Source of the DNA: a virus
Strand: one strand, 5' to 3'
Virus record (IMG/VR): IMGVR_UViG_3300046167_000365
Location: 1 to 49,414 of that record
DNA: 49,414 bases
The position numbers and the translations under genes were made by a program. The notes beneath the pieces are model-generated. The model saw nothing but the letters and a program-made list of their open reading frames with translations, made no database searches and had not been told where the DNA came from. Below are positions 13,087 to 20,781 of this stretch, in pieces (within the stretch, counting starts at the first letter, position 1; the number at the start of each line of letters is the position of its first letter).

Positions 13087-13353
13087 ATGTACAAAGATAA
13101 AGAAGGTAAGATTGAAGAACCATCTATGTATAATATTAAAGGTGGTGGTGAATGGTATGATGCTAGTTACCACGGTATATTAGTTCATAGAGACTATGAA
13201 GCAAAAACTGTTAAAGCTAAAGTTCTTAAGGTTAAGTTTCAAAACCTTGGTGAGAACGGTGCTGAAGCTCATTTTAAATGGGAGCCAAAGTCAGGTTGTT
13301 TTATACCTCATGAGCCATTAAATATTTCACAAGAGAAAATGCCTTGGGAGTAA
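13087..13353 (+). CDS. Primase-helicase, C-terminal part (after the frameshift)
   Basis: Continuation of the helicase in another frame. MYKDKEGKIEEPSMYNIKGGGEWYDASYHGILVHRD follows the AHPTK motif in T7-type helicases, including the glycine-rich segment and the conserved His/Arg region near the hexamer interface. The internal ATG at 13087 is not a real start. With the extra T at 13083 removed, the two parts form a full-length enzyme that ends KMPWE. Confidence 0.8.
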   Translation: MYKDKEGKIEEPSMYNIKGGGEWYDASYHGILVHRDYEAKTVKAKVLKVKFQNLGENGAEAHFKWEPKSGCFIPHEPLNISQEKMPWE

Positions 13354-13605
13354 ATGGCTAAAAGAGGAAAAGTAGATATGGGCAAGTATATGCCTAAACG
13401 TGAGGACTATGATGCGCAACAGTGGTGTATAGCAAACAACATAAAAATATCACCCTACGCAAAAAGTACTTATGAATGGTATATAGATATAGAGATGAAC
13501 AATAAAACAAGTAGATCACCATATATTTATTTAAAAGATCAAATATGGTCAGAGATATTTAAGTTTTATAGATATTATTATAAAAAGTATGAAAAAAAGA
13601 TTTAA
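13354..13605 (+). CDS. Small basic hypothetical protein (83 aa)
   Basis: Starts on the base after the helicase stop. The product is rich in Lys, Tyr and Trp (DYDAQQWCIANNIKISPYAKSTYEWYIDIEM) and ends in a strongly basic tail (KFYRYYYKKYEKKI). No domain recognised. It overlaps the next gene by 17 bases. Co-transcribed with replication genes, so a replication accessory role is possible but unproven. Confidence 0.6.
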   Translation: MAKRGKVDMGKYMPKREDYDAQQWCIANNIKISPYAKSTYEWYIDIEMNNKTSRSPYIYLKDQIWSEIFKFYRYYYKKYEKKI

Positions 13606-14231
13606 AAATGCTAACGAAGCTTATGAAGCTGTGCTAGACGAAATACTACAAGCAGGGTATAGACTTTGGTGATACTAAAGCTATATTTAATTGTGGGTTT
13701 TATATAGACAATCCTTCGGATAAGTATATAACAAATACTGAACGCAACTGGAGCAAGAACTACGCGTCAGCAGAATGGTATTGGTATCTATCTGGTGATC
13801 CTAGTGTTGATAAACTAGCTGAGCTATATGGTAAAGTACCACCAATATGGGCACGTATGGCTGATAACAGAGGAGAAGTTAATTCAAATTATGGTTATCA
13901 ATGGCAAAGGAGTGATCAACTAGGTTACGTAGTCAACAAACTAAGAGAAAATCCAGATACAAGACAAGCCGCTATAAGTATATACGATGCAAAAGAGTGG
14001 TATGATTATTCTAAAGATACACCTTGTACTTACGCTGTGCAATTTAGTATTATAAACAATAAGCTTTGTATGTCAGTCTATATGCGTTCTAATGACGTCT
14101 GGTACGGTTTCTGTAATGATCAGTATCAATTTGCATCATTGCAAGAGATGGTTGCAGACATGCTGTCTATTGAGACAGGTTGGTATTACCACCACGCGCA
14201 CAACATGCACTTGTATAAAAATAAATTATAA
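13589..14231 (+). CDS. dCMP hydroxymethylase-like enzyme (thymidylate synthase superfamily), frameshifted
   Basis: The frame from 13589 runs MKKRFKNANEAYEAVLDEILQAG and breaks at GGG 13655-13657. Removing one G gives IDFGDTKAIFNCGFYIDNPSD and reconnects to the long frame ending at 14231, about 213 aa. Superfamily residues are present: AEWYWYLSGD, IWARMADNRGEVNSNYGYQW, catalytic Cys in DTPCTYAVQF, RSND, and HAHNMHLY near the end. Where thymidylate synthase has Asn (GLPFN), this protein has Asp (GFCND). That exchange marks dCMP-specific hydroxymethylases such as T4 gp42. The phage may therefore contain 5-hydroxymethylcytosine. Confidence 0.75.
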
Positions 14232-14233
14232 AT

Positions 14234-14995
14234 ATGTATTACATATATCACATTCCCGGTAAAAAAATCGGAGTTACACGTAATCTTAATAAAAGGGTTA
14301 CGGAGCAACAAGGTTATGCTTCAGACGAATACGAAGTTCTACTTTCTAGTACAGATATTAATTTGATATCAAACATGGAAATAGAACTTCAAAAGTCTTA
14401 TGGCTACAAAAGAGACAGAACATTATATAAAAATTTATTCAAATCAAATATGAAAATAAATCCAACAGAACAAACAAGTACGTTTCCTGTACCCCTAAAT
14501 AAACTAAAGGGCAACCTTTCGGATAACTTAGGAATAGAGTGGGAAACACCAGAGTTTAAGTTTAAATTACAAAAAGAGCATATACCCTGGATAATGCAGA
14601 ATGCTAAAACCTCGATGTATAATAACAATCGAAGCTACATATATAACAAGGCTTTTTATGAGGCCTTTTTTAATCCTGTACACAATCCAAATGAAATACC
14701 AGGTAGATTTGATCTTATAAGGTTTTGGGCTAAAGACAGAGGTTTATATGATAAAGGTAATTCACATACACAATATGTTAAGTTACAGGAAGAAGCTGGT
14801 GAACTTGCTAAAGCATTACTTAAAAATGATAAACCAGAAATAATAGATGCTATAGGTGATATAGTTGTTGTGCTAACTAATTTAGCTCATTTAGAAGGAT
14901 ATAATATAGAAGACTGTATTGATACCGCTTACAATGTAATAGCTAGAAGAACAGGTAAAATGATTAACGGAACATTCGTAAAAGATGCAGATTAA
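14234..14995 (+). CDS. GIY-YIG nuclease-like domain fused to a MazG-type NTP pyrophosphohydrolase (253 aa)
   Basis: Residues 1-75 fit a GIY-YIG fold: YYIYHIPGKK, IGVTRNLNKRV with the conserved Arg, and Glu in SNMEIELQKSYGY; the YIG tyrosine is replaced by Lys. Residues about 170-253 are MazG-like: KLQEEAGELAKALLK (EExxE-type metal site) and EIIDAIGDIVVVLTNLAH (ExxD). A linker of about 95 residues joins them. MazG enzymes hydrolyse NTPs or dNTPs to the monophosphate. It lies two bases after the dCMP hydroxymethylase gene and overlaps the next gene by 11 bases. A dCTPase plus nuclease role is a hypothesis. Confidence 0.7.
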   Translation: MYYIYHIPGKKIGVTRNLNKRVTEQQGYASDEYEVLLSSTDINLISNMEIELQKSYGYKRDRTLYKNLFKSNMKINPTEQTSTFPVPLNKLKGNLSDNLGIEWETPEFKFKLQKEHIPWIMQNAKTSMYNNNRSYIYNKAFYEAFFNPVHNPNEIPGRFDLIRFWAKDRGLYDKGNSHTQYVKLQEEAGELAKALLKNDKPEIIDAIGDIVVVLTNLAHLEGYNIEDCIDTAYNVIARRTGKMINGTFVKDAD

Positions 14996-15299
14996 AACAC
15001 AAGACAAGATAGTACAGAACGTACTAAGGAAGATGGACGAACGTAGCTTAATAGGCCAAAAGAAATATGGAGCTACAATGATGCAAGAAATCGAAGGTCA
15101 AAAGAAAGATCTTAATAGGTTTATTGTTGATGTACAAGAAGAACTAATGGATGCAATACTATACTTAGAATCAGCTAGACATTGTTTACAAGATGAGATA
15201 GAAGAAGCTATGCTTAATAGAATGAATATTGTAGGCCAAAATGGTAACGATGGTTTACACTATCATGATATAGAAGTTAATGAAGAAAAAATCTTATAA
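14985..15299 (+). CDS. MazG-like / all-alpha NTP pyrophosphohydrolase-related protein (104 aa)
   Basis: The core VLRKMDERSLIGQKKYGATM followed by DLNRFIVDVQEELMDAILYLESARH fits the small phage branch of MazG-like proteins, in which K/RYG and EExxDA(I/V)YLE recur. All-helical, with a disordered tail. It would hydrolyse a nucleotide or bind one. It follows the MazG fusion directly, so the phage has two members side by side, perhaps with different substrates. It overlaps the resolvase gene by 20 bases. Confidence 0.6.
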   Translation: MQIKTQDKIVQNVLRKMDERSLIGQKKYGATMMQEIEGQKKDLNRFIVDVQEELMDAILYLESARHCLQDEIEEAMLNRMNIVGQNGNDGLHYHDIEVNEEKIL

Positions 15300-15735
15300 A
15301 AGAAAAAAAGGACCAGTACAGTCGAAGAAGATCTCATATGATGGGATCAACTTCGCTTCTGGTTTAGAGCGTTATATGTATATGGCATTACGTAAAGCTA
15401 AGATAACAGCTTTATATGAAGGTCAAACTTTTGAGTTATCAGAAGCTTTTGATTTTCCTTTTGAAGCATACGAAAGATGTAGCAATGGTAAAGGAGAATA
15501 TAAAAACAGAGGTAATAAAAAGATATTAAATATAAAATATACGCCAGACTTTGTAGGTAAGGGTTTTATAATTGAAACTAAAGGTAGAGCTAATGAATCA
15601 TTTCCATTAAGATGGAAGTTATTTAAGAAGCTTATAACTGAAAGACGATTAGGACCTCTTACATTATATAAACCACAAAATCACAAGGAATGCGACGAAA
15701 CAGTAAGATTGATCCTAGCCAAGCAAAAAGAATAG
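15280..15735 (+). CDS. T7 endonuclease I-like Holliday-junction resolvase
   Basis: Cuts branched DNA and helps break down host DNA or resolve phage recombination intermediates. The PD-(D/E)XK site is visible: Glu in FASGLERYMYMAL, Asp in YTPDFV, and E-x-K in GFIIETKGR. The order GLE...YTPDF...ETKG is that of T7 gp3. 151 aa matches the family. The N-terminus is basic (MKKKSYKRKKGPVQ), suiting DNA binding. It lies in the DNA-metabolism operon before the reductase genes. Confidence 0.88.
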   Translation: MKKKSYKRKKGPVQSKKISYDGINFASGLERYMYMALRKAKITALYEGQTFELSEAFDFPFEAYERCSNGKGEYKNRGNKKILNIKYTPDFVGKGFIIETKGRANESFPLRWKLFKKLITERRLGPLTLYKPQNHKECDETVRLILAKQKE

Positions 15736-15851
15736 CCAGGCAAAAATACGGGGAACGTCAACTTGATAAATGGCTGAGTTGGAGATGGGAACAGTTTGGA
15801 AAAATAAGATACAAGGATTTAGTAGAAAAATGTAAAGAATATAAAATATGA
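15690..15851 (+). CDS. Small basic hypothetical protein (53 aa)
   Basis: Starts within the resolvase gene (46-base overlap) and overlaps the next start by four bases. Basic and Trp-rich (IARQKYGERQLDKWLSWRWEQF). The 53-codon frame is too short to be certain, but the tight coupling supports it. Function unknown. Confidence 0.5.
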   Translation: MRRNSKIDPSQAKRIARQKYGERQLDKWLSWRWEQFGKIRYKDLVEKCKEYKI

Positions 15852-15994
15852 CAGAATCAAAAAATTGGAGCCTTAGCCTTGGTTTGTACCCAGGGTTTTT
15901 AATAGGCATGAGAACGTACGAAGAAAAAGAACAAACCACTTATGTGCTATACATACCTTTCGTAGATTTAGCTCTAGAAGTTTTTGAAAACTAA
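15848..15994 (+). CDS. Small conserved phage protein next to nrdB (48 aa)
   Basis: LYPGFLIGMRTYEEKEQTTYVLYIPFVDLALEVFE resembles a small protein remembered from Bacteroidota phages beside ribonucleotide reductase or DNA-metabolism genes. Beta-rich, with no membrane helix. Its stop shares bases with the NrdB start (TAATG). Function unknown. Confidence 0.6.
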   Translation: MTESKNWSLSLGLYPGFLIGMRTYEEKEQTTYVLYIPFVDLALEVFEN

Positions 15995-16962
15995 TGGGTT
16001 TATTTGATGAGCGCATAGCGTACAAACCGTTTGAATACCCTGAATATTACACAGAGGGCTGGTTAAAACAAGCTCAAGCATTTTGGTTACATACTGAGAT
16101 CTCAATGCAGAGCGATATAAAAGATTGGAATGAAAGACTTGACGAAAAAGAAAAAAACCTTGTTGGGAACATACTTCTTGGATTCGCGCAAACCGAATGC
16201 GCTGTTTCAGACTATTGGACCCAGAAGGTCGTATCGTGGTTTCCTAAACACGAAATAAGACAAATGGCCATGATGTTTGGCTCACAGGAAACTGTACATG
16301 CAGTAGCTTACAGTTATTTAAATGAAACTTTAAAACTAGAAGACTATGAGGCGTTTTTACACGAACCAGCGACGTCTGAAAGATTTGATAATTTGGTTGC
16401 TTACAACGGTAGTGATACTACTGGTATTGCGAAAAGCTTGGCTGTATTTTCAGCCTTCGCTGAAGGAGTTAGCTTGTATAGTGCTTTTGCAGTGTTGTAT
16501 AGTTTTCAGCTTCGAAATTTACTCAAGGGCATCGGGCAACAAATGAAATGGTCTGTAAGAGACGAATCATTGCATAGTAAAATGGGTTGTCAATTATTTA
16601 GGCACATGTGTCAAGAAGATTCTAAGTTACTAGAAGCTTGTAGAGATGACGTTATTGAGGCAGCTGAAGCAATGGTTAATTTAGAAGAAAAATATATTGA
16701 CAAAATGTTTGAAATGGGTGACATTGAAGGCATTAAAGCAGGAGACTTAAAACAATTTATAAGAAAAAGAACAAATGAAAAACTTACAGAACTCGGTTAT
16801 ATTGATCTTGGATCGTATTTCTCGTATGACGTTAAAGCAGCAGCTAATCTTGATTGGTTCTATCATCTTACCGGCGGGGTCACTCATACTGATTTTTTCG
16901 CAATTAGGCCGACTGATTATTCGAAAGCTGGGGAAAACGAAGACTTCGAAGACATCTGGTAA
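15994..16962 (+). CDS. nrdB: Ribonucleotide reductase class Ia, beta subunit
   Basis: Supplies the tyrosyl radical for making dNTPs with NrdA. Diiron ligands are visible in order: Glu in WLHTEISMQSDI (position usually Asp), Glu and His in GSQETVHAVAYSY with the radical Tyr seven residues after the Glu, Glu in SAFAEGVSLYSAF, and Glu/His in WSVRDESLHSKMG. The end GENEDFEDIW is the acidic tail that docks on NrdA. Length of 322 aa is normal. NrdA follows about 490 bases downstream with three small genes between. Confidence 0.93.
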   Translation: MGLFDERIAYKPFEYPEYYTEGWLKQAQAFWLHTEISMQSDIKDWNERLDEKEKNLVGNILLGFAQTECAVSDYWTQKVVSWFPKHEIRQMAMMFGSQETVHAVAYSYLNETLKLEDYEAFLHEPATSERFDNLVAYNGSDTTGIAKSLAVFSAFAEGVSLYSAFAVLYSFQLRNLLKGIGQQMKWSVRDESLHSKMGCQLFRHMCQEDSKLLEACRDDVIEAAEAMVNLEEKYIDKMFEMGDIEGIKAGDLKQFIRKRTNEKLTELGYIDLGSYFSYDVKAAANLDWFYHLTGGVTHTDFFAIRPTDYSKAGENEDFEDIW

Positions 16963-17044
16963 AATAGATATAACTGAAGAGGATATATACCACGATCTTA
17001 ACTGGAACGGTATGTATAACTACTTTAAAAATAAAAGACAATGA
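16775..17044 (+). CDS. Possible small protein overlapping nrdB (start uncertain)
   Basis: The C-terminal part after the NrdB stop, GKIDITEEDIYHDLNWNGMYNYFKNKRQ, looks like a real small protein and its stop overlaps the next ATG (ATGA at 17041). The only in-frame ATGs lie well inside nrdB, where the frame is probably a shadow, so the true start may be a non-ATG codon near 16940. Kept at low confidence. Confidence 0.3.
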   Translation: MKNLQNSVILILDRISRMTLKQQLILIGSIILPAGSLILIFSQLGRLIIRKLGKTKTSKTSGKIDITEEDIYHDLNWNGMYNYFKNKRQ

Positions 17045-17256
17045 AAGAAAGTAAATTAATACAAATGGACCAAAGGCTACAACAAGTAGCCAAGGTCCTA
17101 AACCAAATAGCTCAAGAGCAGTCTCACATAAGAGAACTAGCTGTGGGGACATTAAAAACAATTCAAAAATTTAAAGAATATGATGAAGCCTTGGAAAAAC
17201 TTAAAGAAGACGCTAGCAAAGAATCTAGTGAGGCAAAGACGTTTGACTTGGAATGA
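17041..17256 (+). CDS. Coiled-coil protein (71 aa)
   Basis: A helical protein with heptad-like spacing over most of its length (LIQMDQRLQQVAKVLNQIAQEQ ... EYDEALEKLKED), ending in an acidic tail. Probably an oligomer or adaptor. It overlaps its neighbours on both sides, lying between nrdB and nrdA. Function unknown. Confidence 0.55.
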   Translation: MKESKLIQMDQRLQQVAKVLNQIAQEQSHIRELAVGTLKTIQKFKEYDEALEKLKEDASKESSEAKTFDLE

Positions 17257-17446
17257 AAGAATAACAACTAGAATTGGATATATGGGTGCTGGTTTTTTAA
17301 TAGCAGCACAATGGACTTTGGAACCTAGGCTTTACATCTTAGGTTTTATATGTGTGATGGTACAAACAGCATCGAGAAAACAATGGAATTTAGTAGCTTT
17401 AAACTTTAATGGTTTAATAGCTTGGATAAAACACTTTATAGTATAA
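17180..17446 (+). CDS. Small membrane protein between nrdB and nrdA (88 aa)
   Basis: After a basic N-terminal part, the sequence LTWNERITTRIGYMGAGFLIAA, LEPRLYILGFICVMVQTA and KQWNLVALNFNGLIAWIKHFIV gives two or three membrane-spanning segments. The RIGY...QWN...NGLIAW pattern is remembered from other Bacteroidota phages. It overlaps the coiled-coil gene by 77 bases, so the true start may lie downstream of 17180. Function unknown. Confidence 0.55.
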   Translation: MMKPWKNLKKTLAKNLVRQRRLTWNERITTRIGYMGAGFLIAAQWTLEPRLYILGFICVMVQTASRKQWNLVALNFNGLIAWIKHFIV

Positions 17447-17450
17447 AAAT

Positions 17451-19169
17451 ATGTGGAATAATGAATGGATCAAAGGAGAAGATTACCCTGCGTGGGGTAA
17501 TACGGACGTCTACAAGAAGACAATATCCGGGGGATATTTATATCACGGAGAAACACCTAGAGAAGCATACCAAAGAGTCGCTAAGACGGTTGCTCGTAGG
17601 TTATATAAACCAGAAATGGCTGAAACTTTTTTTAATTATATCTGGAATGGTTGGTTGTGTCTTGCTAGTCCTGTACTCTCCAACACAGGGACTGACCGCG
17701 GCCTTCCTATTAGCTGTTTTGGTATTGACGTTGCTGATTCGATACAGGATATTGGACAAAAGAACCTAGAAATGATGCTACTCGCTAAGCATGGCGGTGG
17801 AGTTGGTATCGGTATAAATCAAATAAGACCCGCTGGCGCTAAAATAACAGGAAATGGAACATCTGATGGAGTTGTGCCGTTTTGTAAGATTTACGATTCA
17901 ACAATACTTGCCACTAATCAAGGATCTGTCCGAAGAGGAGCTGCTTCAGTTAACATCAATATTGAGCATGCCGATTTCGAAGACTGGATCGAAATTAGAG
18001 AACCTAAAGGAGACGTTAATCGTCAGTCCCTCAACTTACACCAGTGCGCTGTGGTCGGCGACAAGTTTATGCGAAAAGTTGAAGGAGGTGATAAAGACGC
18101 AAGAAAAAGATGGTCAAAATTATTACAAAAGCGTAAAGCAACTGGAGAACCTTATATTTTATTTAAGGGAAATACAAACAAAAATAATCCAGTCGCATAC
18201 AAAGACAACGGTCTCAAGGTACATATGACAAACATATGTTCTGAGATCACATTACACACTGATGAAAACCATAGTTTTGTATGCTGTTTATCATCATTAA
18301 ACCTAGCTAGATATGAAGAGTGGAAAGGCACAAACCTTATTTACGACAGTATATGGTTCCTTGATGGAGTCATGGAAGAGTTTATACAGCGAGCTAAAGG
18401 CTTACGAGGCTTTGAAAACGCGGTTAGGTCAGCTACGAAAGGAAGAGCTCTTGGCTTGGGAGTTTTGGGCTGGCACACGTACCTACAAGAAAAAGGTATC
18501 TCGTTCGAAGGTTTACTTGCTCAGTTTGAAACTAGGAAAATATTTAGTCAAATTAAAATTGAAAGTGAAAGGGCTAGTATGGCACTTGCAGAAACTTATG
18601 GAGAACCTTTGTGGTGTTCTGGAACTGGTATGCGTAATACTCATTTACGCGCTGTGGCTCCCACTGTTTCTAACAGCAAGCTTAGTGGCAATGTTTCGCC
18701 GGGAATAGAACCTTGGGCAGCAAATGTATTTACAGAGCAAACCGCTAAAGGAACTTTTATACGTAAAAATCCTTCTTTAGTTAAATTGTTTAGAAAACTT
18801 AAAATAAATAACAATGAAACATGGGACAAGATCTTGGCCGATGGTGGTAGCGTGCAGAATATTACTGAGCTTGATGATGTTGTGTTGGCACACGAAACAC
18901 CCGCAAAGGAGGTATTTAAAACTTTTAAGGAGATTAATCAACTAGAATTAGTTAATCAAGCTGGACTGAGACAGCAATATGTAGATCAGTCGGTAAGTTT
19001 GAACTTAGCTTTTCCTAGTGTAGCAACACCAAAGTGGATTAACAAAGTTCATTTTGAAGCATGGAAAAAAGGTGTTAAAACCTTATATTATACGCGGACA
19101 GAATCTGTCTTGCGTGGAGATATTGCACAGCAAGCGATGAGTGAAGATTGTCTTGCGTGTGATGGTTAG
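17451..19169 (+). CDS. nrdA: Ribonucleotide reductase class Ia, alpha subunit
   Basis: Reduces ribonucleoside diphosphates to deoxy forms. Catalytic features are visible: first redox Cys in LPISCFG, active-site N-x-C-x-E in NICSEI (about residues 260-264), partner Cys in HSFVCCLSSLN, radical-path tyrosines in LYYTRTESVLRG, and a C-terminal CLAC pair for re-reduction. The frame starts without the usual N-terminal ATP-cone, so the enzyme (572 aa) probably lacks dATP feedback inhibition, as in many phage enzymes. It is the last gene of the rightward arm and ends in a (TTAG)4 run before the terminator. Confidence 0.93.
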   Translation: MWNNEWIKGEDYPAWGNTDVYKKTISGGYLYHGETPREAYQRVAKTVARRLYKPEMAETFFNYIWNGWLCLASPVLSNTGTDRGLPISCFGIDVADSIQDIGQKNLEMMLLAKHGGGVGIGINQIRPAGAKITGNGTSDGVVPFCKIYDSTILATNQGSVRRGAASVNINIEHADFEDWIEIREPKGDVNRQSLNLHQCAVVGDKFMRKVEGGDKDARKRWSKLLQKRKATGEPYILFKGNTNKNNPVAYKDNGLKVHMTNICSEITLHTDENHSFVCCLSSLNLARYEEWKGTNLIYDSIWFLDGVMEEFIQRAKGLRGFENAVRSATKGRALGLGVLGWHTYLQEKGISFEGLLAQFETRKIFSQIKIESERASMALAETYGEPLWCSGTGMRNTHLRAVAPTVSNSKLSGNVSPGIEPWAANVFTEQTAKGTFIRKNPSLVKLFRKLKINNNETWDKILADGGSVQNITELDDVVLAHETPAKEVFKTFKEINQLELVNQAGLRQQYVDQSVSLNLAFPSVATPKWINKVHFEAWKKGVKTLYYTRTESVLRGDIAQQAMSEDCLACDG

Positions 19170-19181
19170 TTAGTTAGTTAG
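19166..19181. repeat. (TTAG)4 tandem repeat at the end of nrdA
   Basis: Four exact TTAG units begin with the NrdA stop codon. They place stop codons in several frames just before the terminator, blocking read-through. Confidence 0.7.
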
Positions 19182-19190
19182 TTGGAAAGA

Positions 19191-19217
19191 GGGTGCTGGA
19201 AACGGCGCCCTTTTTTT
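19191..19217 (+). terminator. Hairpin terminator at the junction of the two arms
   Basis: GGGTGC (19191-19196) pairs with GCGCCC (19205-19210, one G-T pair) around an 8-base loop, followed by seven T. This is a typical intrinsic terminator for the rightward arm, and the last - strand gene ends at 19216, directly beside it. On the - strand the same hairpin is followed by CTCTTT, so it may work both ways. Confidence 0.85.
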
Positions 19218-19725
19218 AATCTTTTACTTTACCGTCAGGAGCAATTTTTTTATAAAACTTATCAAAATATTTTTTACTAAATTTTCTAGAGAATATAGAA
19301 GAAAGTGATCCAGCTAAATTATTAGTTGCATCTTCTATTGATTCTCTAACAGGTCTACCTTCTCTTATATTTTGAGCTTCATGAATTAATCCACCTACAT
19401 TAGAACCTATTATACCAGCTACTCTTTTTGTAATAGGTCCAAGATACTTAAGTTTATTTTGTATTGCTCTAGATGTTTCATCACCAGCGTTATAGTGTCG
19501 TCTAGCATCTCCATCTGGAAAAGAATTTTGTGCCTCAATTAAGCCGGTTACTGGATCTGGCTTTATGCCTAATTCTTCATCAGTTCTCTCTCTAGCTTTT
19601 TCTTGTGGAAAATCTAAAAACTCCTCACTTTTATGTTCTATATCTGATAATATAGTGGATTGATTTCTTTGCTTAATAGGGCTTTTGCTTACAAATTTTT
19701 TAGAAAAACTACTCACGTGTTTCAT
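19216..19725 (-). CDS. Hypothetical protein with SPIK motif (169 aa)
   Basis: Last gene of the leftward arm. The N-terminus has KFVSKSPIKQRNQ, a short motif shared with three other proteins of this arm. The middle is acidic and disordered; the second half contains a Gly/hydrophobic stretch (VAGIIGSNVGGLIHEA) and a basic end. No domain recognised. A virion or late accessory role is likely from position. The start overlaps the upstream stop as ATGA. Confidence 0.6.
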   Translation of the reverse strand: MKHVSSFSKKFVSKSPIKQRNQSTILSDIEHKSEEFLDFPQEKARERTDEELGIKPDPVTGLIEAQNSFPDGDARRHYNAGDETSRAIQNKLKYLGPITKRVAGIIGSNVGGLIHEAQNIREGRPVRESIEDATNNLAGSLSSIFSRKFSKKYFDKFYKKIAPDGKVKD

Positions 19726-19892
19726 TTCTTAACACAATTATTAACAGTTACCCCTGGTTTACTAGGAGATGGTTTTGTGCCTTGTTTCTTATAACCTTTC
19801 CAGCAATCAGAGTTTTTAGAGTTTGCTCCTTTAAATTTAATAGGTGAACCTAACCCTTGAGGTCCACAACCTTTTCTTTTTCCGTGTGCCAT
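19722..19892 (-). CDS. Small Cys/Gly/Pro-rich protein with SPIK motif (56 aa)
   Basis: Begins MAHGKRKGCGPQGLGSPIKF. The block RKGCGPQ-x-LGSP-(I/V)-K recurs in the neighbouring 91-residue protein, so the two share a common N-terminal tag. The rest is basic and disordered, with two further cysteines. Function unknown. Confidence 0.6.
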   Translation of the reverse strand: MAHGKRKGCGPQGLGSPIKFKGANSKNSDCWKGYKKQGTKPSPSKPGVTVNNCVKK

Positions 19893-19897
19893 GTTTT

Positions 19898-20173
19898 CTA
19901 GTAATTATATTTTTTTCTTCTTTTAGATTCTTTCTCTTCAATTTTAATTCCTCTATTTTCAAGCCTAGCTGCTTTTTTATATAACCTATTGGCTTTTCTA
20001 TCTCTGCCTTCGTCAACAGCTATTGCGGCTTTGTGAGCCTTTGCATCGGCCTTGTCTTGTATTTTTTCTGCTTTTATATAAAGTTTATCTGTAAATCCCG
20101 GAGTTTTTAGTTGCTTAACTGGTGAGCCTAATTCTTGTGGGCCGCATCCTTTTCTGTACAATGGTGTTTTCAT
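19898..20173 (-). CDS. Small basic protein with SPVK motif (91 aa)
   Basis: Begins MKTPLYRKGCGPQELGSPVKQ, sharing the tag with the protein downstream. The rest is an alanine- and lysine-rich helix (KADAKAHKAAIAVDEGRDRKANRLYKKAARLENRG) with a very basic end. It could bind DNA inside the capsid, but that is inferred only from charge. Confidence 0.6.
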   Translation of the reverse strand: MKTPLYRKGCGPQELGSPVKQLKTPGFTDKLYIKAEKIQDKADAKAHKAAIAVDEGRDRKANRLYKKAARLENRGIKIEEKESKRRKKYNY

Positions 20174-20781
20174 GTTATGTCTTTTGAACTTATTAATGTA
20201 TAAGTAAAATTGTTACTCCACTTTTCTCTAGCTATTTGGCATATGTCTAAGAACTCGTGCCAATCATCGTTGCTAGCTATTACTTGACAACCAGCAGACC
20301 ATTTGTCTATTCTTGAAGATGTTTTGCCTGATCTACCTGTTGCTCTATGTATATTAATACCAAACAAACCTGTTTGAGTATTATCATCATTTAAATCATA
20401 CTTATCATCTCTATTATTATCTCTATAAACAGTTACAGGATTTTGTTGTCCTAAAGCTAGATATTTACCAGCATGTAATCTAAGTTTGTGAGAGCTTTTA
20501 TATTGACCAGGTTTTAAAACAGCAACCCCTTCTTTTTTCATTATGTTTTCAACCCAGTGAGTACCTGGATCTGTAGTACATTTATAACAGTGAAACTGCC
20601 ATTCGTCTCCTATTTTATAAGACACCGTCATACAGTCATCAAACTTATTTGTTACTTCTGCACCAGTGCTTGAGTTTCTTACGCCAACAATGTTAACATT
20701 ATATTCTCCTGATTCGAACCAATTGTAACCTAAGTTTAATACAGCTTTTTTTATTTGATCACGCGTGTAGCAATTATCCAT
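20170..20781 (-). CDS. L,D-transpeptidase (YkuD)-like or endolysin-like protein (203 aa)
   Basis: The C-terminal half has H145 in GINIHRATG and WSAGC (S162, C165) 17-20 residues later, the pattern of L,D-transpeptidase-type cysteine enzymes that act on peptidoglycan. An earlier block, GTHWVENIMKKEGVAVLKPGQYKSSHKLRLHAG, is typical of the phage branch. No signal peptide is present, so export would need a holin. It sits among membrane proteins in a probable lysis group. It is probably the lysin or a wall-modifying enzyme. Confidence 0.65.
   Translation of the reverse strand: MDNCYTRDQIKKAVLNLGYNWFESGEYNVNIVGVRNSSTGAEVTNKFDDCMTVSYKIGDEWQFHCYKCTTDPGTHWVENIMKKEGVAVLKPGQYKSSHKLRLHAGKYLALGQQNPVTVYRDNNRDDKYDLNDDNTQTGLFGINIHRATGRSGKTSSRIDKWSAGCQVIASNDDWHEFLDICQIAREKWSNNFTYTLISSKDIT

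Noticed and set aside
17422-18708. Extra frames inside nrdA (17422-17769, 17854-18228, 18313-18708)
   Set aside because: Overlap the well-supported NrdA frame completely and lack family features.
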